Assembly: GCF_014773545.1 (NCBI RefSeq)
Contig: NZ_SDDV01000001.1
Location: 248,001 to 312,000 of the forward strand
Source: Hydrogenophaga sp.
Lineage (GTDB): Bacteria; Pseudomonadota; Gammaproteobacteria; Burkholderiales; Burkholderiaceae_C
Reading direction: 5' to 3'
DNA: 64,000 bases
The position numbers were made by a program, and so were the translations under genes. The notes below the pieces were generated by a model, which was not told the DNA's origin, did no database searches, and saw nothing but the letters and a program-made list of their open reading frames with translations. This document shows, piece by piece, positions 20,252-29,641 of the stretch; within the stretch, counting starts at the first letter, position 1, and the number at the start of each line of letters is the position of its first letter.

Positions 20252-21673
20252 ATGACGCCAGCCGGTTCTGCAACCGAACTGCACGCGCTGTTTGACGCGC
20301 AGCACCAGGCCAGCCGCCGCCAGATCGAGGTGCCGCTGGCGCTGCGGCGCGAGCGGCTGCGGCGTGTGGGCGAGTTGCTCAACCGGCACACGGCGGCCCT
20401 GGCCGCGGCGGTGCAGGCCGATTTTGGCGTGCGCTCGCCGCAACTGACCGAAGTGGCCGATCTGTTTATGCTGCACGCCCTGCTCGGGCAATTGCAGCGC
20501 CAGTTGCCGCGCTGGATGAAGCCGCAGCGCGTTGCCACGCCGTTTTACCTGCTGCCGGCGCGCGCCCACATCCTGCGCCAGCCGCTGGGGGTGGTGGGAG
20601 TGATCGCGCCGTGGAACTATCCGCTGCAACTCGCGCTGGGGCCGGCGGCAACGGCGCTGGCAGCAGGCAACCGCGTCATGCTCAAGCCGAGCGAAATCAC
20701 GCCGCAGACATCGGCGCTGCTGGCGCAACTGGTGCGGCAGTATTTTGCCGCTGACGAATTCTGTGTGCTGACGGGCGGCGTCGAGCTGGCGCGGGACTTT
20801 GCCAGTCTGCCGTTCGACCACTTGTTTTTCACCGGCTCGACCAGCGTCGGGCGCGCGGTGGCCGAGGCGGCGGCGCGCAACCTCACCCCTACCACGCTGG
20901 AGCTGGGCGGCAAGTCGCCCTGCATCGTCGATGCCTCGTGCGATCTGGCCGACGCGGCGCTGAAAATTGCCCACGGCAAGCTGCTCAACGCTGGCCAGAC
21001 CTGTATTGCACCCGACTACGTGCTGCTGCCGCGTGGACGTGAGGCTGCGTTCGAGCGGGCTTTTTCCGCTGCGGTGGCGCGCTTGTTCCCCGTGCTTGCC
21101 GGCAACCCCGACTACGCCAGCATCATCAGCGACCGACAGCACGCGCGCTTGCTGTCTTTGCTGGCGCAAGCGCAGGCGCAGGGTGCACGGCTGGTGCCGA
21201 TGGCGCCCGCAGAGACCGACGGCGTCAACCTGCGCCAGATGAACCCGGTGCTGGTGTTTGACCCGCCACCCGGTCTGCGCTTGCTGGACGAGGAGATTTT
21301 TGGTCCGATTTTGCCGGTGCTGCCGTACGATAGCCTGGCGCAGGCGATCGACGCCATCAACGCGCGTGCGCGTCCGCTGGCGCTGTACTGGTTCGGCCGC
21401 GACCACGCCGCGCGCGACCGCGTGCTGCGCCAGACGGTCAGCGGAGGCGTCACGGTCAACGACACGCTGCTGCACGTCGCGCACGAAAACCTGCCTTTTG
21501 GCGGCGTGGGCCACAGCGGCTGGGGCGCCTACCATGGCGAGACGGGCTTTTTGCGCTTCACCCAGCAAAAGCCGGTGCTGTTGCAGTCGCGTTGGGCGCT
21601 TGGGCGCTTGTTTTATCCGCCCTATGGAGCGCGACTGGCGCGGCTGCTGGGTTTGCTCAAACGCTGGCTCTGA
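20252..21673 (+). CDS. calB: coniferyl-aldehyde dehydrogenase-type aldehyde dehydrogenase
   Basis: A 473-residue NAD(P)-dependent aldehyde dehydrogenase of the class that includes coniferyl aldehyde dehydrogenase and fatty aldehyde dehydrogenases. The cofactor-fold motif is GVVGVIAPWNYPLQLALGP. FFTGSTSVGRAVAEAA follows. The general base Glu is in TLELGGKSPCIV, and the nucleophile Cys is in AGQTCIAPDYVLL. A hydrophobic, basic C-terminus (ARLARLLGLLKRWL) may associate with membrane, as in fatty aldehyde dehydrogenases. The substrate is inferred from overall similarity only. It follows clpB after 51 bp and may be independently expressed. Confidence 0.8.
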   Translation: MTPAGSATELHALFDAQHQASRRQIEVPLALRRERLRRVGELLNRHTAALAAAVQADFGVRSPQLTEVADLFMLHALLGQLQRQLPRWMKPQRVATPFYLLPARAHILRQPLGVVGVIAPWNYPLQLALGPAATALAAGNRVMLKPSEITPQTSALLAQLVRQYFAADEFCVLTGGVELARDFASLPFDHLFFTGSTSVGRAVAEAAARNLTPTTLELGGKSPCIVDASCDLADAALKIAHGKLLNAGQTCIAPDYVLLPRGREAAFERAFSAAVARLFPVLAGNPDYASIISDRQHARLLSLLAQAQAQGARLVPMAPAETDGVNLRQMNPVLVFDPPPGLRLLDEEIFGPILPVLPYDSLAQAIDAINARARPLALYWFGRDHAARDRVLRQTVSGGVTVNDTLLHVAHENLPFGGVGHSGWGAYHGETGFLRFTQQKPVLLQSRWALGRLFYPPYGARLARLLGLLKRWL

Positions 21674-21687
21674 GGGGGCTCGGCCTC

Positions 21688-21930
21688 TCAGGGCAGGTCT
21701 TCAGCGGCAACACCTTGTGCGCTGGCACCGGCGTGCTGCAGGTAACCCTCAGCGTGCAGATGGTGCGCCAGGGCTGAAACGTCATCGCCCAGCAGCAGCG
21801 AAAGCTCGCCGGCGCTGCGCCTGCCATTGGCCAGCAGCAGCAGACTGTGGGCGTGTCGACCCACGACGCCTGGACGTGCCAAGACATCCCAACCCTTGGC
21901 GGTTTTGACGTAGCAAGCGGCACGTTGCAC
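21688..21930 (-). CDS. conserved small hypothetical protein
   Basis: An approximately 80-residue protein of a small-family type I associate with Burkholderiales. It has the pattern YVKTAKGWDVL at the N-terminus and SLLLLANGRRSAGELSLLL in the middle, followed by a helical stretch ending HLHAEGYLQHAG. This layout is compatible with a degenerate winged-helix, but no function is known to me. The GTG at 21930 has GGGAG upstream at good spacing. A TTG at 21945 is the only other start before an in-frame stop. It is convergent with the aldehyde dehydrogenase gene. Confidence 0.55.
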   Translation of the reverse strand: MQRAACYVKTAKGWDVLARPGVVGRHAHSLLLLANGRRSAGELSLLLGDDVSALAHHLHAEGYLQHAGASAQGVAAEDLP

Positions 21931-22164
21931 CCGGCTGTCTCCCAAAGTTCGAGTCAGATTTCACAAGCCCATGGCCAAATTATCAATCAAAACCGTGACA
22001 AAAGACTGCTTGAGCACAGCCCGTGTAGGCCCATTTTTTTATTTTCCATTTTCCATTTGCCGTGGCGCTCGACGCGGCCTGATCGGCCCGGTGCAGCAAC
22101 CTGAGACCGCCATCGACCTGGCTGCGGCGGGTGCTGCGAGCGCGTGTGCGCTGCCCGCGCTACC

Positions 22165-23403
22165 ATGGCTTGCATGAGAGCCACCAGCCTGGACGACGCG
22201 CCTGCTGCCCGAACAATCGAGTTCAGGCAGGATGCAAGCGTCATCGGATGGGTCGGTCTGGCGCACGGCACCTCGCATTTTTCGCAGCTCTTGCTGGCAC
22301 CGCTGTTTCCGGTTTTCATGCGCGACTTCGGTTTGAGTTACGCCGAGGTCGGTCTGCTGATGAGCGTGTTTTTCGTCATCTCCGGCATCGGGCAGGTCGG
22401 CGCCGGTTTCGTGGTGGATCGCATCGGCGCGCAGCCGGTGCTGCTGGCCGCGCTGGGCTGCTTTTTGTTGGCAGCACTGCTGGCGGCCCAGGTCAGCGGC
22501 TACGGCGGCTTGCTGCTGGTGGCCGTGCTGGCCGGCTTGGGCAATGCGCCGTTTCATCCGGTCGACTTCGCCATTTTGAATCAGCGCGTCTCGCCGCAGC
22601 GGCTCGGACATGCCTACAGCGTGCACGGTCTGAGCGGCTATCTGGGCTGGGCGTTGGCGCCGGTATTTCTGATCGGCATCAGCACCCTGGCCGATTGGCG
22701 CCTGGCCTACTGGGCGGCAGCGGTTTTTTATGCGCTGGTGCTCGCGCTGCTGATTTGGCAGCGCGACAAGCTGCGCACCACGGTCGCCCCGCGCGATCGC
22801 ACCCGGCCCGCCGGGGCCGACTTGGCGTACCTGAGGCTGCCGGTGCTGTGGGGGTGTTTTGTTTTTTTCATGCTCTCGACCATGACGCTGGCGGTGGTGC
22901 AGAGCTACGTGCCGTCCATTCTCAAGCACCAGCACGATATCGGTCTGGCCGCTGCCACGCTGGGGGTCAGCGCCTATATGCTGTGCGCTGCCGTGGGGAT
23001 GCTGATCGGTGGTTTTGTGGTCGGGCACAGCCAGCGGCGCGGATACCGCAGCGAGCGCGTGGTGGCGCTGGCGATATCGGTGGGCGCGCTATTGCTGTTG
23101 CTGTGCGCCAGCGCTTGGCTCAGCGCTGGCGCGACTTTGCTCGTTTTGGCGGCAACCGGTTGTGCCGTCGGGGTGGCGGGGCCCAGCCGCGACATGATGA
23201 TTCGCCAGGCCACGCCAGCCGGCGCCACCGGCCGCGTCTACGGCACCGTCTACGCCGGGCTGGACGTCGGTTTTGCCGTCTCGCCGCTGTTGTTCGGACT
23301 GTTCATGGACCGCGGCTGGTACGCGCTGACGCTGGCCGGGGCGGCGTTGTTCTTGTTTTTGTCGGCGCTGACCGCGCTCGGTGTCGGACGAAAAAGCGTT
23401 TGA
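22165..23403 (+). CDS. MFS transporter, fosmidomycin-resistance (Fsr)-like
   Basis: A major facilitator superfamily carrier of about 412 residues with twelve predicted membrane helices. Recognisable segments are LLLAPLFPVFMRDFGLSYAEVG split by a turn, the loop DRIGAQPVLLAA, GLGNAPFHPVDFAILNQRVS and AVGVAGPSRDMMIRQATP. The FHPVDFA motif resembles the FHPEAS region of Fsr-type exporters. Several Met codons are possible starts (22144, 22165, 22174); the annotation uses the middle one. There is no linked regulator, and the substrate is unknown. Confidence 0.78.
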   Translation: MACMRATSLDDAPAARTIEFRQDASVIGWVGLAHGTSHFSQLLLAPLFPVFMRDFGLSYAEVGLLMSVFFVISGIGQVGAGFVVDRIGAQPVLLAALGCFLLAALLAAQVSGYGGLLLVAVLAGLGNAPFHPVDFAILNQRVSPQRLGHAYSVHGLSGYLGWALAPVFLIGISTLADWRLAYWAAAVFYALVLALLIWQRDKLRTTVAPRDRTRPAGADLAYLRLPVLWGCFVFFMLSTMTLAVVQSYVPSILKHQHDIGLAAATLGVSAYMLCAAVGMLIGGFVVGHSQRRGYRSERVVALAISVGALLLLLCASAWLSAGATLLVLAATGCAVGVAGPSRDMMIRQATPAGATGRVYGTVYAGLDVGFAVSPLLFGLFMDRGWYALTLAGAALFLFLSALTALGVGRKSV

Positions 23404-23436
23404 GCGCAGGTGGCGCCGTGCGCCGCCCGCCGCGCT

Positions 23437-24551
23437 TCAGGGTGCAGCCAGCCCGGCTTGCAAGGCCTGCGCCAGTTCGATCACGGCCATCGCATAGAAG
23501 CTGCTTTGGTTGTAGCGCGTGATGACGTAGAAATTTTGTGTCCCGGCCACAAAGCTGGACGGGTTGCTGCCGTTTTTCAGTTCGATCAGCGCCAGTTCTC
23601 CGCTGTGTTGCTGGGCTGTGGTGTCGAGCCGCGCACCGTGGGCGTGGAACTGCGCCACGCTGAAGCTGGGCCGCACGCTGGGAGCGAGCAGGGTGGTTTT
23701 GTCAATTTGGGTCGGGTCGAAAGTGACCGGAAAATGGGTCGGCATGCCGGTCTGCCAGCCGAAGGCTTTGAAGTAGTTGGCCACCGAGCCGATGGCGTCG
23801 ACCGGGCTGTCGAACAGGTTGACCTGGCCGTCGCGGTCAAAGTCGACGGCAAAGTTGACCCAACTGCTGGGCATGAACTGGGGCCAGCCCATGGCGCCGG
23901 CAAAGCTGCCGCGCAGGGCTTGCGGGTCGAGGCCGTAGCGCTGCGTCAGGCTCAGATAGTGTCCGAGTTCAGACTTGAAAAATTCGCTGCGGGCCGCCGC
24001 GCGCGGGTGGCTGGCGGGAAAGTCGAACGCCAGCGTGGCGAGCGCGTCGATGACGCGAAAACCGCCAAGCTGACGCCCGTACAGGGTTTCGATGCCGATC
24101 ACGCTGACGATCAGGCTGGCCGGTACGCCAAATTCAGCTTCGGCACGCGCCAGGCTGCTGCGGTGTTCGCGCCAGAATTGCAAACCCGCGCGCAGGCGCA
24201 CGGGTTCGACGAATCGGGCACGGTAGACGGCCCAGTTGTTTGTCCCTTGCGGCGCGGGCGTCATCAGTCGCACCACTTGGGGCAGGTGCCGGGCCTGAGC
24301 GATTTGCTGCTGCACCCAGGCTGGGTCGAGCCCGTGTCGCTGCGCGAGTTGCTCGGCCAGTCTCAGTGCGCCAGCGTGTTGCGCGTAGCGCAGCGCAGCC
24401 GCCTCGGGTCGGCCCGGGCCGCCTCGGGCGCGGCGGTCCGGGCTGCCTGGGCCGCCGCCGGTACGCCCGGCCATCCCAGGGCGGCCAGCAGCAGCGCAGC
24501 GGTCGGCGCTTTGCGCCAAGGATTCCAAGCGGGCGAAGAATTCGATTTCAT
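23437..24551 (-). pseudogene. mltB: lytic murein transglycosylase B, frameshifted after the signal peptide
   Basis: A periplasmic enzyme that cleaves peptidoglycan between MurNAc and GlcNAc with 1,6-anhydro formation. The start ATG at 24551 overlaps the TGA of the TgpA gene (ATGA). It opens a good signal peptide (PTAALLLAALGWPGVPAAAQA), but that frame hits a stop about 12 codons after RADPRRLR. The catalytic body continues in another frame from RYAQHAGALRLAEQL, with the catalytic Glu in VIGIETLYGRQLGG, GAMGWPQFMPSSW and a complete C-terminus. The frames meet at a tandem AGCGC pair (24387-24396). Removing one copy restores one continuous protein of about 370 residues. This is either a real inactivating slippage or an assembly error. 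Confidence 0.8.
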
Positions 24552-26572
24552 CGGGTGTTTTTGCTGGGCCAGACGATTTGTCTGTACTCGCTGCGCAGTG
24601 TAGCCAGCTCGATGCTGCTGTGGGCGCTGTAGCGCTGTGCTTCGAGCCGCAGCAGCCAGCGACACAGGCTGCGGCTGAATTCATTGTCGCCAAAATGTTG
24701 CTGCACCTGTTGCGCCAGGGCGCGTGGCGGCAGGTGGGCGCCCGGCGCCAGCCCATGCCCTTGCAAGCGCTGGCGGCTGCGCTGTAACAGCCGCAGCCAG
24801 GGGTCGTGTTGCTGGCGTTGCCACAGTGTCCAGGCCGCGCCCGCCAGACCCAGCAGCAGCACCAGAGCGATCAGCAGTTTGGCCAGGTCGGCCCAGCTCG
24901 GGCTGGCAAAGCCCAGGCTTTTGAGCAGGTCGAATTGCCGCTCCCGGTTGTGCTTGAGCACCCATTGGTTCCAGCGGTTGTTCGCCGCTTCCCACAGCGC
25001 GCGCAACTGGGTCGCCAGCGTGGGGTTGAGGGTGCGTATGGCGCCGGCCAGCGCGCCCTCGGGTGCGCGCAGCCGTTGTAGCGTACCGATGCGCTGCGGG
25101 GCTACTGATGCCGTCGGGTCGACCCGTACCCAGCCTTGGTCGCGCAGCCAGACCTCGGCCCAGGCGTGGGCGTCGCTTTGGCGCACCGTCCAAAAGCCGT
25201 CCACTGGGTTGAGTTCGCCGCCCAGGTAGCCAGTGACGATGCGCGCCGGGATGTCGAGCGCGCGCATCAGAAGCACGAAGGCCGACGCAATGTGTTCGCA
25301 AAACCCTTCGCGCCGGTCGAACCAGAATTCGTCGGCGCTGTGCGGGCCAAACAGGCCCGGCTCCAGGGTGTAGCTGTAGCCGCCGCTGCGCAGCCGCTCC
25401 AGCACGGCCTGCACCAGCGCCGGGTTGGCCTGGGAGCCAAAGCCGTGTTGTTGGCGCAGCGTTTGCGCCAACGCCAGCGTGCGCGGGTTGTAGCCGGGCG
25501 GCAGGCGGGTGTGTTCGTGCAAGGCCGGCACCAGCCTGAGCGGGCCGTGAGCAAAGTGGGGATAGCTGACGGCGCGGTAGCGCAGCAGTTCACTGATGGG
25601 GCGGCGCGTGTGCCACTGCAAGTCGCTCGACATGAAGGCCTCGTGTCCGGCCAGCAGCGGCGCCTGCGGCGTGGCTTCGAGCACGAACAACCAAGGCCGC
25701 AGGTGCGGCTCCAGGGTCACTTCGTAGTGCAGCGCCGCGCCAGTGACGCGCAGGTCGGCAGTCAGTGCCATGCTGGCGGGCAGGCTGGAGCGCAGTGCGC
25801 GCCACTCGGTGCCATCAAAGTCGCCCAACACCGGACCACGCAAGTAAAGGTACTCGGGCGCTGGCGGCGCGCCGTCAAAGCGAATGCGCAGCGCAATGCG
25901 CTCGTCCAGCGCCAGCCGTGCAATCTGCCCGACCCGCATCTGCTCGGACAAGCCGCTGCGCCCGCTCATGCCGTCACTGGGCAGACTCCACAGCGGCTCC
26001 ATGCGTGGAAACAGCAAAAACAGCACCAGCATGAGGGGTGCGCCCAGCAGCGCCATGCCGGCGGCGATGCGCGCCGACTGCGCCAGCGGCGGCCGACCCA
26101 CCGGCAGGTGGGCGTTGACCAGGGCGGTCAGCAGGCCAAGCACGGCCAACACAGTGCCGATGGCACTCAGCAGCGATTGCGAGTAGAAAAAGTGCGTCAG
26201 CAGGGTGAAGAAGGCCAGAAAGAACACCACGAAGGCGTCGCGCCGGGCGCGCAGCTCCAGCGTTTTCAGCGCCAGCAGGGCAACGATCAGGGTGACGCCG
26301 GCGTCGCGCCCGAGCAAGCTGTCGTGTGTCAGCCAAGTCGCCCCCAGCGTTAGCGCCAGCAGAGCGGCGCGCCAGCTCCAGCCCGGCAGCGGCTGGCCGC
26401 GCAGCGCCAGGGTGGCGCGTGCGGCCAGCACGGCGCCGCTCAGCAGCGTGCACCACCAGGGAATGTGGCCGACTTGGAGCAGCACCACCCAGCCAATCAC
26501 GGCCAGCATAAAGAAGGTGTCGCGTGTCTCGCGCGGCAGTTGCACCAAGGTCTGCGCAGCCCGTCTCAACAT
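24548..26572 (-). CDS. tgpA: TgpA-type transglutaminase-like membrane protein (DUF3488 + transglutaminase core)
   Basis: A 674-residue inner-membrane protein. Five or six N-terminal helices (about 20-170; FFMLAVIGWVVLLQ, LLTHFFYSQSLLSAIGTVLA) form the DUF3488 part. A periplasmic transglutaminase domain follows, with a Cys-His-Asp triad: Cys in RREGFCEHIASAF, His in QSDAHAWAEVW and Asp in WVRVDPTASV. A last helix (LLIALVLLLGLAGAAWTLW) precedes a cytoplasmic tail. The start at 26572 overlaps the DUF58 stop by seven bases. The homologue in Pseudomonas is essential and envelope-related. It is the third gene of a MoxR-DUF58-TgpA-MltB operon. Confidence 0.9.
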   Translation of the reverse strand: MLRRAAQTLVQLPRETRDTFFMLAVIGWVVLLQVGHIPWWCTLLSGAVLAARATLALRGQPLPGWSWRAALLALTLGATWLTHDSLLGRDAGVTLIVALLALKTLELRARRDAFVVFFLAFFTLLTHFFYSQSLLSAIGTVLAVLGLLTALVNAHLPVGRPPLAQSARIAAGMALLGAPLMLVLFLLFPRMEPLWSLPSDGMSGRSGLSEQMRVGQIARLALDERIALRIRFDGAPPAPEYLYLRGPVLGDFDGTEWRALRSSLPASMALTADLRVTGAALHYEVTLEPHLRPWLFVLEATPQAPLLAGHEAFMSSDLQWHTRRPISELLRYRAVSYPHFAHGPLRLVPALHEHTRLPPGYNPRTLALAQTLRQQHGFGSQANPALVQAVLERLRSGGYSYTLEPGLFGPHSADEFWFDRREGFCEHIASAFVLLMRALDIPARIVTGYLGGELNPVDGFWTVRQSDAHAWAEVWLRDQGWVRVDPTASVAPQRIGTLQRLRAPEGALAGAIRTLNPTLATQLRALWEAANNRWNQWVLKHNRERQFDLLKSLGFASPSWADLAKLLIALVLLLGLAGAAWTLWQRQQHDPWLRLLQRSRQRLQGHGLAPGAHLPPRALAQQVQQHFGDNEFSRSLCRWLLRLEAQRYSAHSSIELATLRSEYRQIVWPSKNTR

Positions 26573-27618
26573 AGGGCCAGCGCCTCCAGACAGCGGGCGC
26601 AGTGCGCCGGGCCTTGGCTCGGCGCAATTTCGCACCCGGGCAGACGCAGCCCATAGTCGAGCCCGAGGCGCTCGGCCAACAAGACCCAGGCGCACAGGCG
26701 CGACAGGCGCGCCTCAAAGGGGGCGGCGCCGCAGTGTGCATGGTCCAGCCAGAGCTGCTGGTGCTGCGAGACCAGCGTGTCGCGGCTGACCAGTTCGTTG
26801 CGGCCGGCAGCAAAGGCTTGTGCGGCTTTTTTCCAGACCACGGTTTTCTGCGGGTCGCCGCGCCGGTAGGCACGCACGCCGTCAAATTCACCGCTGCTGC
26901 TGCTGCTGGCGTGCGTGCTGGAGCTGCCGTCGGCGTGCGGCTGGACCAAAGGCAGCGGCGGTGCAGGCAACTCCGGGCTGGGGTAGACCAGGACCAAAGC
27001 CGCCGTGCGCCAGACCGCCCAGACGCGAAACGTGCCGAGCGGAAACAGCGTTTGCACCATCAGCGCTGGCAGCGGGTGGCGGCCGCGCTGCGGCGCGCGC
27101 CAGCTGGCTTGCACATTGGCGCTGCCCTGCGCGGGCACATCGGTCCAGGCCAGCGCGGGTGGGGCCGCGTCGGCGTTGATGACGCCCAGGCCAATGCCAA
27201 AGCGCGTGCGCCGCTGTGGGTTGTGCAGATGCAGCGCCAGCGTCAGCGCCTGACCGGCGTGCGCTGGCAAGGGCGGGTCCAGGTGCAGCGTCAGGCCGCA
27301 CAGGTTGCGCTGGCAGATATACATACCGACGGCAGCGCTGCCAGCCAGCAGAAAAGTCAGCAGGTAACCCAGGTTGAGCTGGTAATTGATGCTGGCCAGC
27401 AGCAGCAGCAGCAGCGTGAGCAGCAGCATCCAGCCGGCGCGGGTCGGCAGGATATAGACCCGGCGCTGGCTCAGGGTGAGGGTGTCGCTGGCGGGCAGGC
27501 GCTGATGAAGCCAGTTTTGTAGCCTTCGTCGCAGCGTCACCCACCACCGGTACTGGGTGGACGGCGCAGCTGATCGCGCCTTGGTCTTGGCCCAGTGCAG
27601 CAGGGTTTTCGGATTCAC
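26566..27618 (-). CDS. DUF58-domain membrane protein
   Basis: A 350-residue protein with two N-terminal membrane helices (about 62-105; GWMLLLTLLLLLLASI, LLTFLLAGSAAVGMYI). A beta-rich middle and a C-terminal DUF58/von Willebrand-like region follow. The DUF58 hallmark is GEFDGVRAYRRGDPQKTVVWKKAA. Members are the usual partners of MoxR AAA+ ATPases, which are thought to act as chaperones on them. The start overlaps the MoxR stop (27615-27618), and the stop overlaps the TgpA start. Confidence 0.9.
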   Translation of the reverse strand: MNPKTLLHWAKTKARSAAPSTQYRWWVTLRRRLQNWLHQRLPASDTLTLSQRRVYILPTRAGWMLLLTLLLLLLASINYQLNLGYLLTFLLAGSAAVGMYICQRNLCGLTLHLDPPLPAHAGQALTLALHLHNPQRRTRFGIGLGVINADAAPPALAWTDVPAQGSANVQASWRAPQRGRHPLPALMVQTLFPLGTFRVWAVWRTAALVLVYPSPELPAPPLPLVQPHADGSSSTHASSSSSGEFDGVRAYRRGDPQKTVVWKKAAQAFAAGRNELVSRDTLVSQHQQLWLDHAHCGAAPFEARLSRLCAWVLLAERLGLDYGLRLPGCEIAPSQGPAHCARCLEALALC

Positions 27619-28547
27619 GGCAGCGGCACGGCGTCAAGCATGGCGCGCACCTGCTCGAGCGCGCCGCGCCCGGCATCGCTGCGTGCAGTCAAGCGGTGCG
27701 CCGCGGTCTGCGGCAAGATGGCGGCGATGTCGTCCGGCGCCACGTAGTCGCGCCCGCACAGAAAAGCCTGCGCCTTGGCTGCGCGCAACACCGCCAGCGC
27801 GGCACGCGGCGACAAGCCCTGCACAAACCAACGGCCCGAGCGCGTTGCCGCCACCAGGTCTTGCAAATATTCCAGCACCGCTTCGGCGCTGTGGATCTGG
27901 CTCACGCTGCGCTGCAACTGCGCCAGCTCAGGCGCCGAGAGCACCGCGGGCAACTGCTCGATCAGCTCGCGTCGTTCGGCACCGCGCAGCAGTTCGCGTT
28001 CGGCCACGCGGTCCGGGTAGCCCAGCGAGAGCCGCATGTGAAAGCGATCGAGCTGCGATTCAGGCAGCGCGTAGGTGCCCAACTGGTCGTGCGGGTTTTG
28101 CGTCGCAATGACGAAAAACGGGTTCGGCAGCGCGCGCGTCGATCCTTCGACTGTGACCTGTTTTTCCTCCATTGCCTCCAGCAGCGCGCTTTGCGTCTTG
28201 GGGCTGGCGCGGTTGATTTCGTCGGCCAGCAGCACCTGGGCAAACACCGGCCCCGGGTGAAAGACGAAGGCTTCGCGGCCGCGCTCGTAGATCGACACGC
28301 CCACCAGGTCGCTGGGCATGAGGTCGGCGGTGAACTGCACGCGCGAAAATTGCAGGCCAAACGAGCGCGCCAGCGCATGCGCCAGCGTGGTTTTTCCCAC
28401 GCCTGGCACGTCCTCAATCAGCAAGTGACCGCCGGCCAGCAGGCAACCGACACAGTCGCTGATTTGGGACGACTTGCCCACGATCACCGTGTTAAGCTGC
28501 TCGGAGAGTTGGTGTATTTTCAGGTGGGCATTCATCCCGCTAACCAT
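27615..28547 (-). CDS. MoxR-family AAA+ ATPase
   Basis: A 310-residue AAA+ ATPase of the MoxR group. Walker A is EDVPGVGKTTLAHALA, and Walker B is VLLADEINRASPKTQSALLEAMEE. The sensor region FFVIATQNP and QLDRFHMRLSLGYPD follow, with a C-terminal lid containing YVAPDDIAAILP. It heads the DUF58-TgpA-MltB operon and presumably remodels envelope proteins. Two ATGs are possible (28547 and 28535). The next gene on the plus strand starts only 14 bp away, so the two divergent promoters must overlap coding sequence. Confidence 0.93.
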   Translation of the reverse strand: MVSGMNAHLKIHQLSEQLNTVIVGKSSQISDCVGCLLAGGHLLIEDVPGVGKTTLAHALARSFGLQFSRVQFTADLMPSDLVGVSIYERGREAFVFHPGPVFAQVLLADEINRASPKTQSALLEAMEEKQVTVEGSTRALPNPFFVIATQNPHDQLGTYALPESQLDRFHMRLSLGYPDRVAERELLRGAERRELIEQLPAVLSAPELAQLQRSVSQIHSAEAVLEYLQDLVAATRSGRWFVQGLSPRAALAVLRAAKAQAFLCGRDYVAPDDIAAILPQTAAHRLTARSDAGRGALEQVRAMLDAVPLP

Positions 28548-28561
28548 AGCTTAAAAATACC

Positions 28562-29515
28562 ATGAGACAAGCCACCGGATACTTCACGCACAAAAATTGT
28601 CGGCGCCACGAAATGGGCCCGGGGCATCCGGAATGCCCGCAGCGGCTTGATGCGATCGAAGACCGGCTGCTCATCAGCGGGCTGGACGTGGCGCTGGAGC
28701 GGCGCGAGGCCACCCCGGCTTCGATGGCCGACCTCGAACTCGCGCACGGCCGCATGCACCTGGCGGCGCTGCGCGGTCTGACCGAATGTCTGCGCGACGA
28801 GATCGCCGCCGGTGGCCCCAGCCATGCGCAACTCGACCCCGACACCTGCATCAACGTGCATTCGTGGGACGCGATCTTGTACGCTGCCGGCGCGGCCATC
28901 GACGCCACCGACGCCGTCATGGCCGGTGAGCTGACGAATGCGTTTTGCGCTGTGCGCCCGCCCGGTCACCACGCCACGCGCAACCAGGCGATGGGTTTTT
29001 GTTTCGTCAACAACGTCGCGGTGGCGGCCAAGTACGCGCTCGAGCGCCACGGTCTCAAGCGTGTGGCGCTGATTGATTTTGACGTGCACCACGGCAACGG
29101 CAGCGAAGACATTGTGGCTGGGGACGAGCGCATTCTCATGTGCAGCTACTACCAGCACCCGTATTACCCCGAGTGGAGCCACGCCAGCGCCCCCAATCTG
29201 GTGAACCTGCCGGTACCCGCCTACAGCCGAGGAGCAGAAATTCGGACGCTGATCGAGACCGCCTGGCTGCCCCGGCTGGAAGCACACCGGCCCGAGATGA
29301 TCTTCATCAGCGCCGGCTTTGACGCGCACCGCGAAGACGACATGGGACAGCTTGGCCTGGTCGAGCAAGATTTCGCCTGGATCACCCAGCGCTTGAAGGA
29401 GGTGGCGCAACGCCACGCCCAGGGCCGCATCGTCAGTTGCCTGGAAGGCGGCTACGACCTGAGCGCGCTGGCGCGCAGTGTGGAGGCGCACTTGCGCGTG
29501 CTGGCCGACGTTTGA
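28562..29515 (+). CDS. histone deacetylase-family (AcuC/APAH-like) hydrolase
   Basis: A 317-residue zinc hydrolase of the arginase-deacetylase fold. It would deacetylate acetylated amines or lysines; bacterial members act on polyamines or proteins such as acetyl-CoA synthetase. The key signature is RPPGHHATRNQAMGFCFVNN with the catalytic His pair. The Zn ligands lie in ALIDFDVHHGNGSEDI and in FISAGFDAHREDD. The N-terminus is HEMGPGHPECPQRLDAI. It is complete and divergent from moxR with a 14-bp spacer. Confidence 0.9.
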   Translation: MRQATGYFTHKNCRRHEMGPGHPECPQRLDAIEDRLLISGLDVALERREATPASMADLELAHGRMHLAALRGLTECLRDEIAAGGPSHAQLDPDTCINVHSWDAILYAAGAAIDATDAVMAGELTNAFCAVRPPGHHATRNQAMGFCFVNNVAVAAKYALERHGLKRVALIDFDVHHGNGSEDIVAGDERILMCSYYQHPYYPEWSHASAPNLVNLPVPAYSRGAEIRTLIETAWLPRLEAHRPEMIFISAGFDAHREDDMGQLGLVEQDFAWITQRLKEVAQRHAQGRIVSCLEGGYDLSALARSVEAHLRVLADV

Positions 29516-29641
29516 GCGTGCGTCGCTTCGGGGTTTGTGGCCTGGTGCGCGGGTTTGCAGCGGCTGTAGCTCAGCCCGGCGCCGGCGCGCTGCTGAATAG
29601 GTTGGGTAGCGGGAAAATCCAGCGCTGTCTTGCCGGATCGG

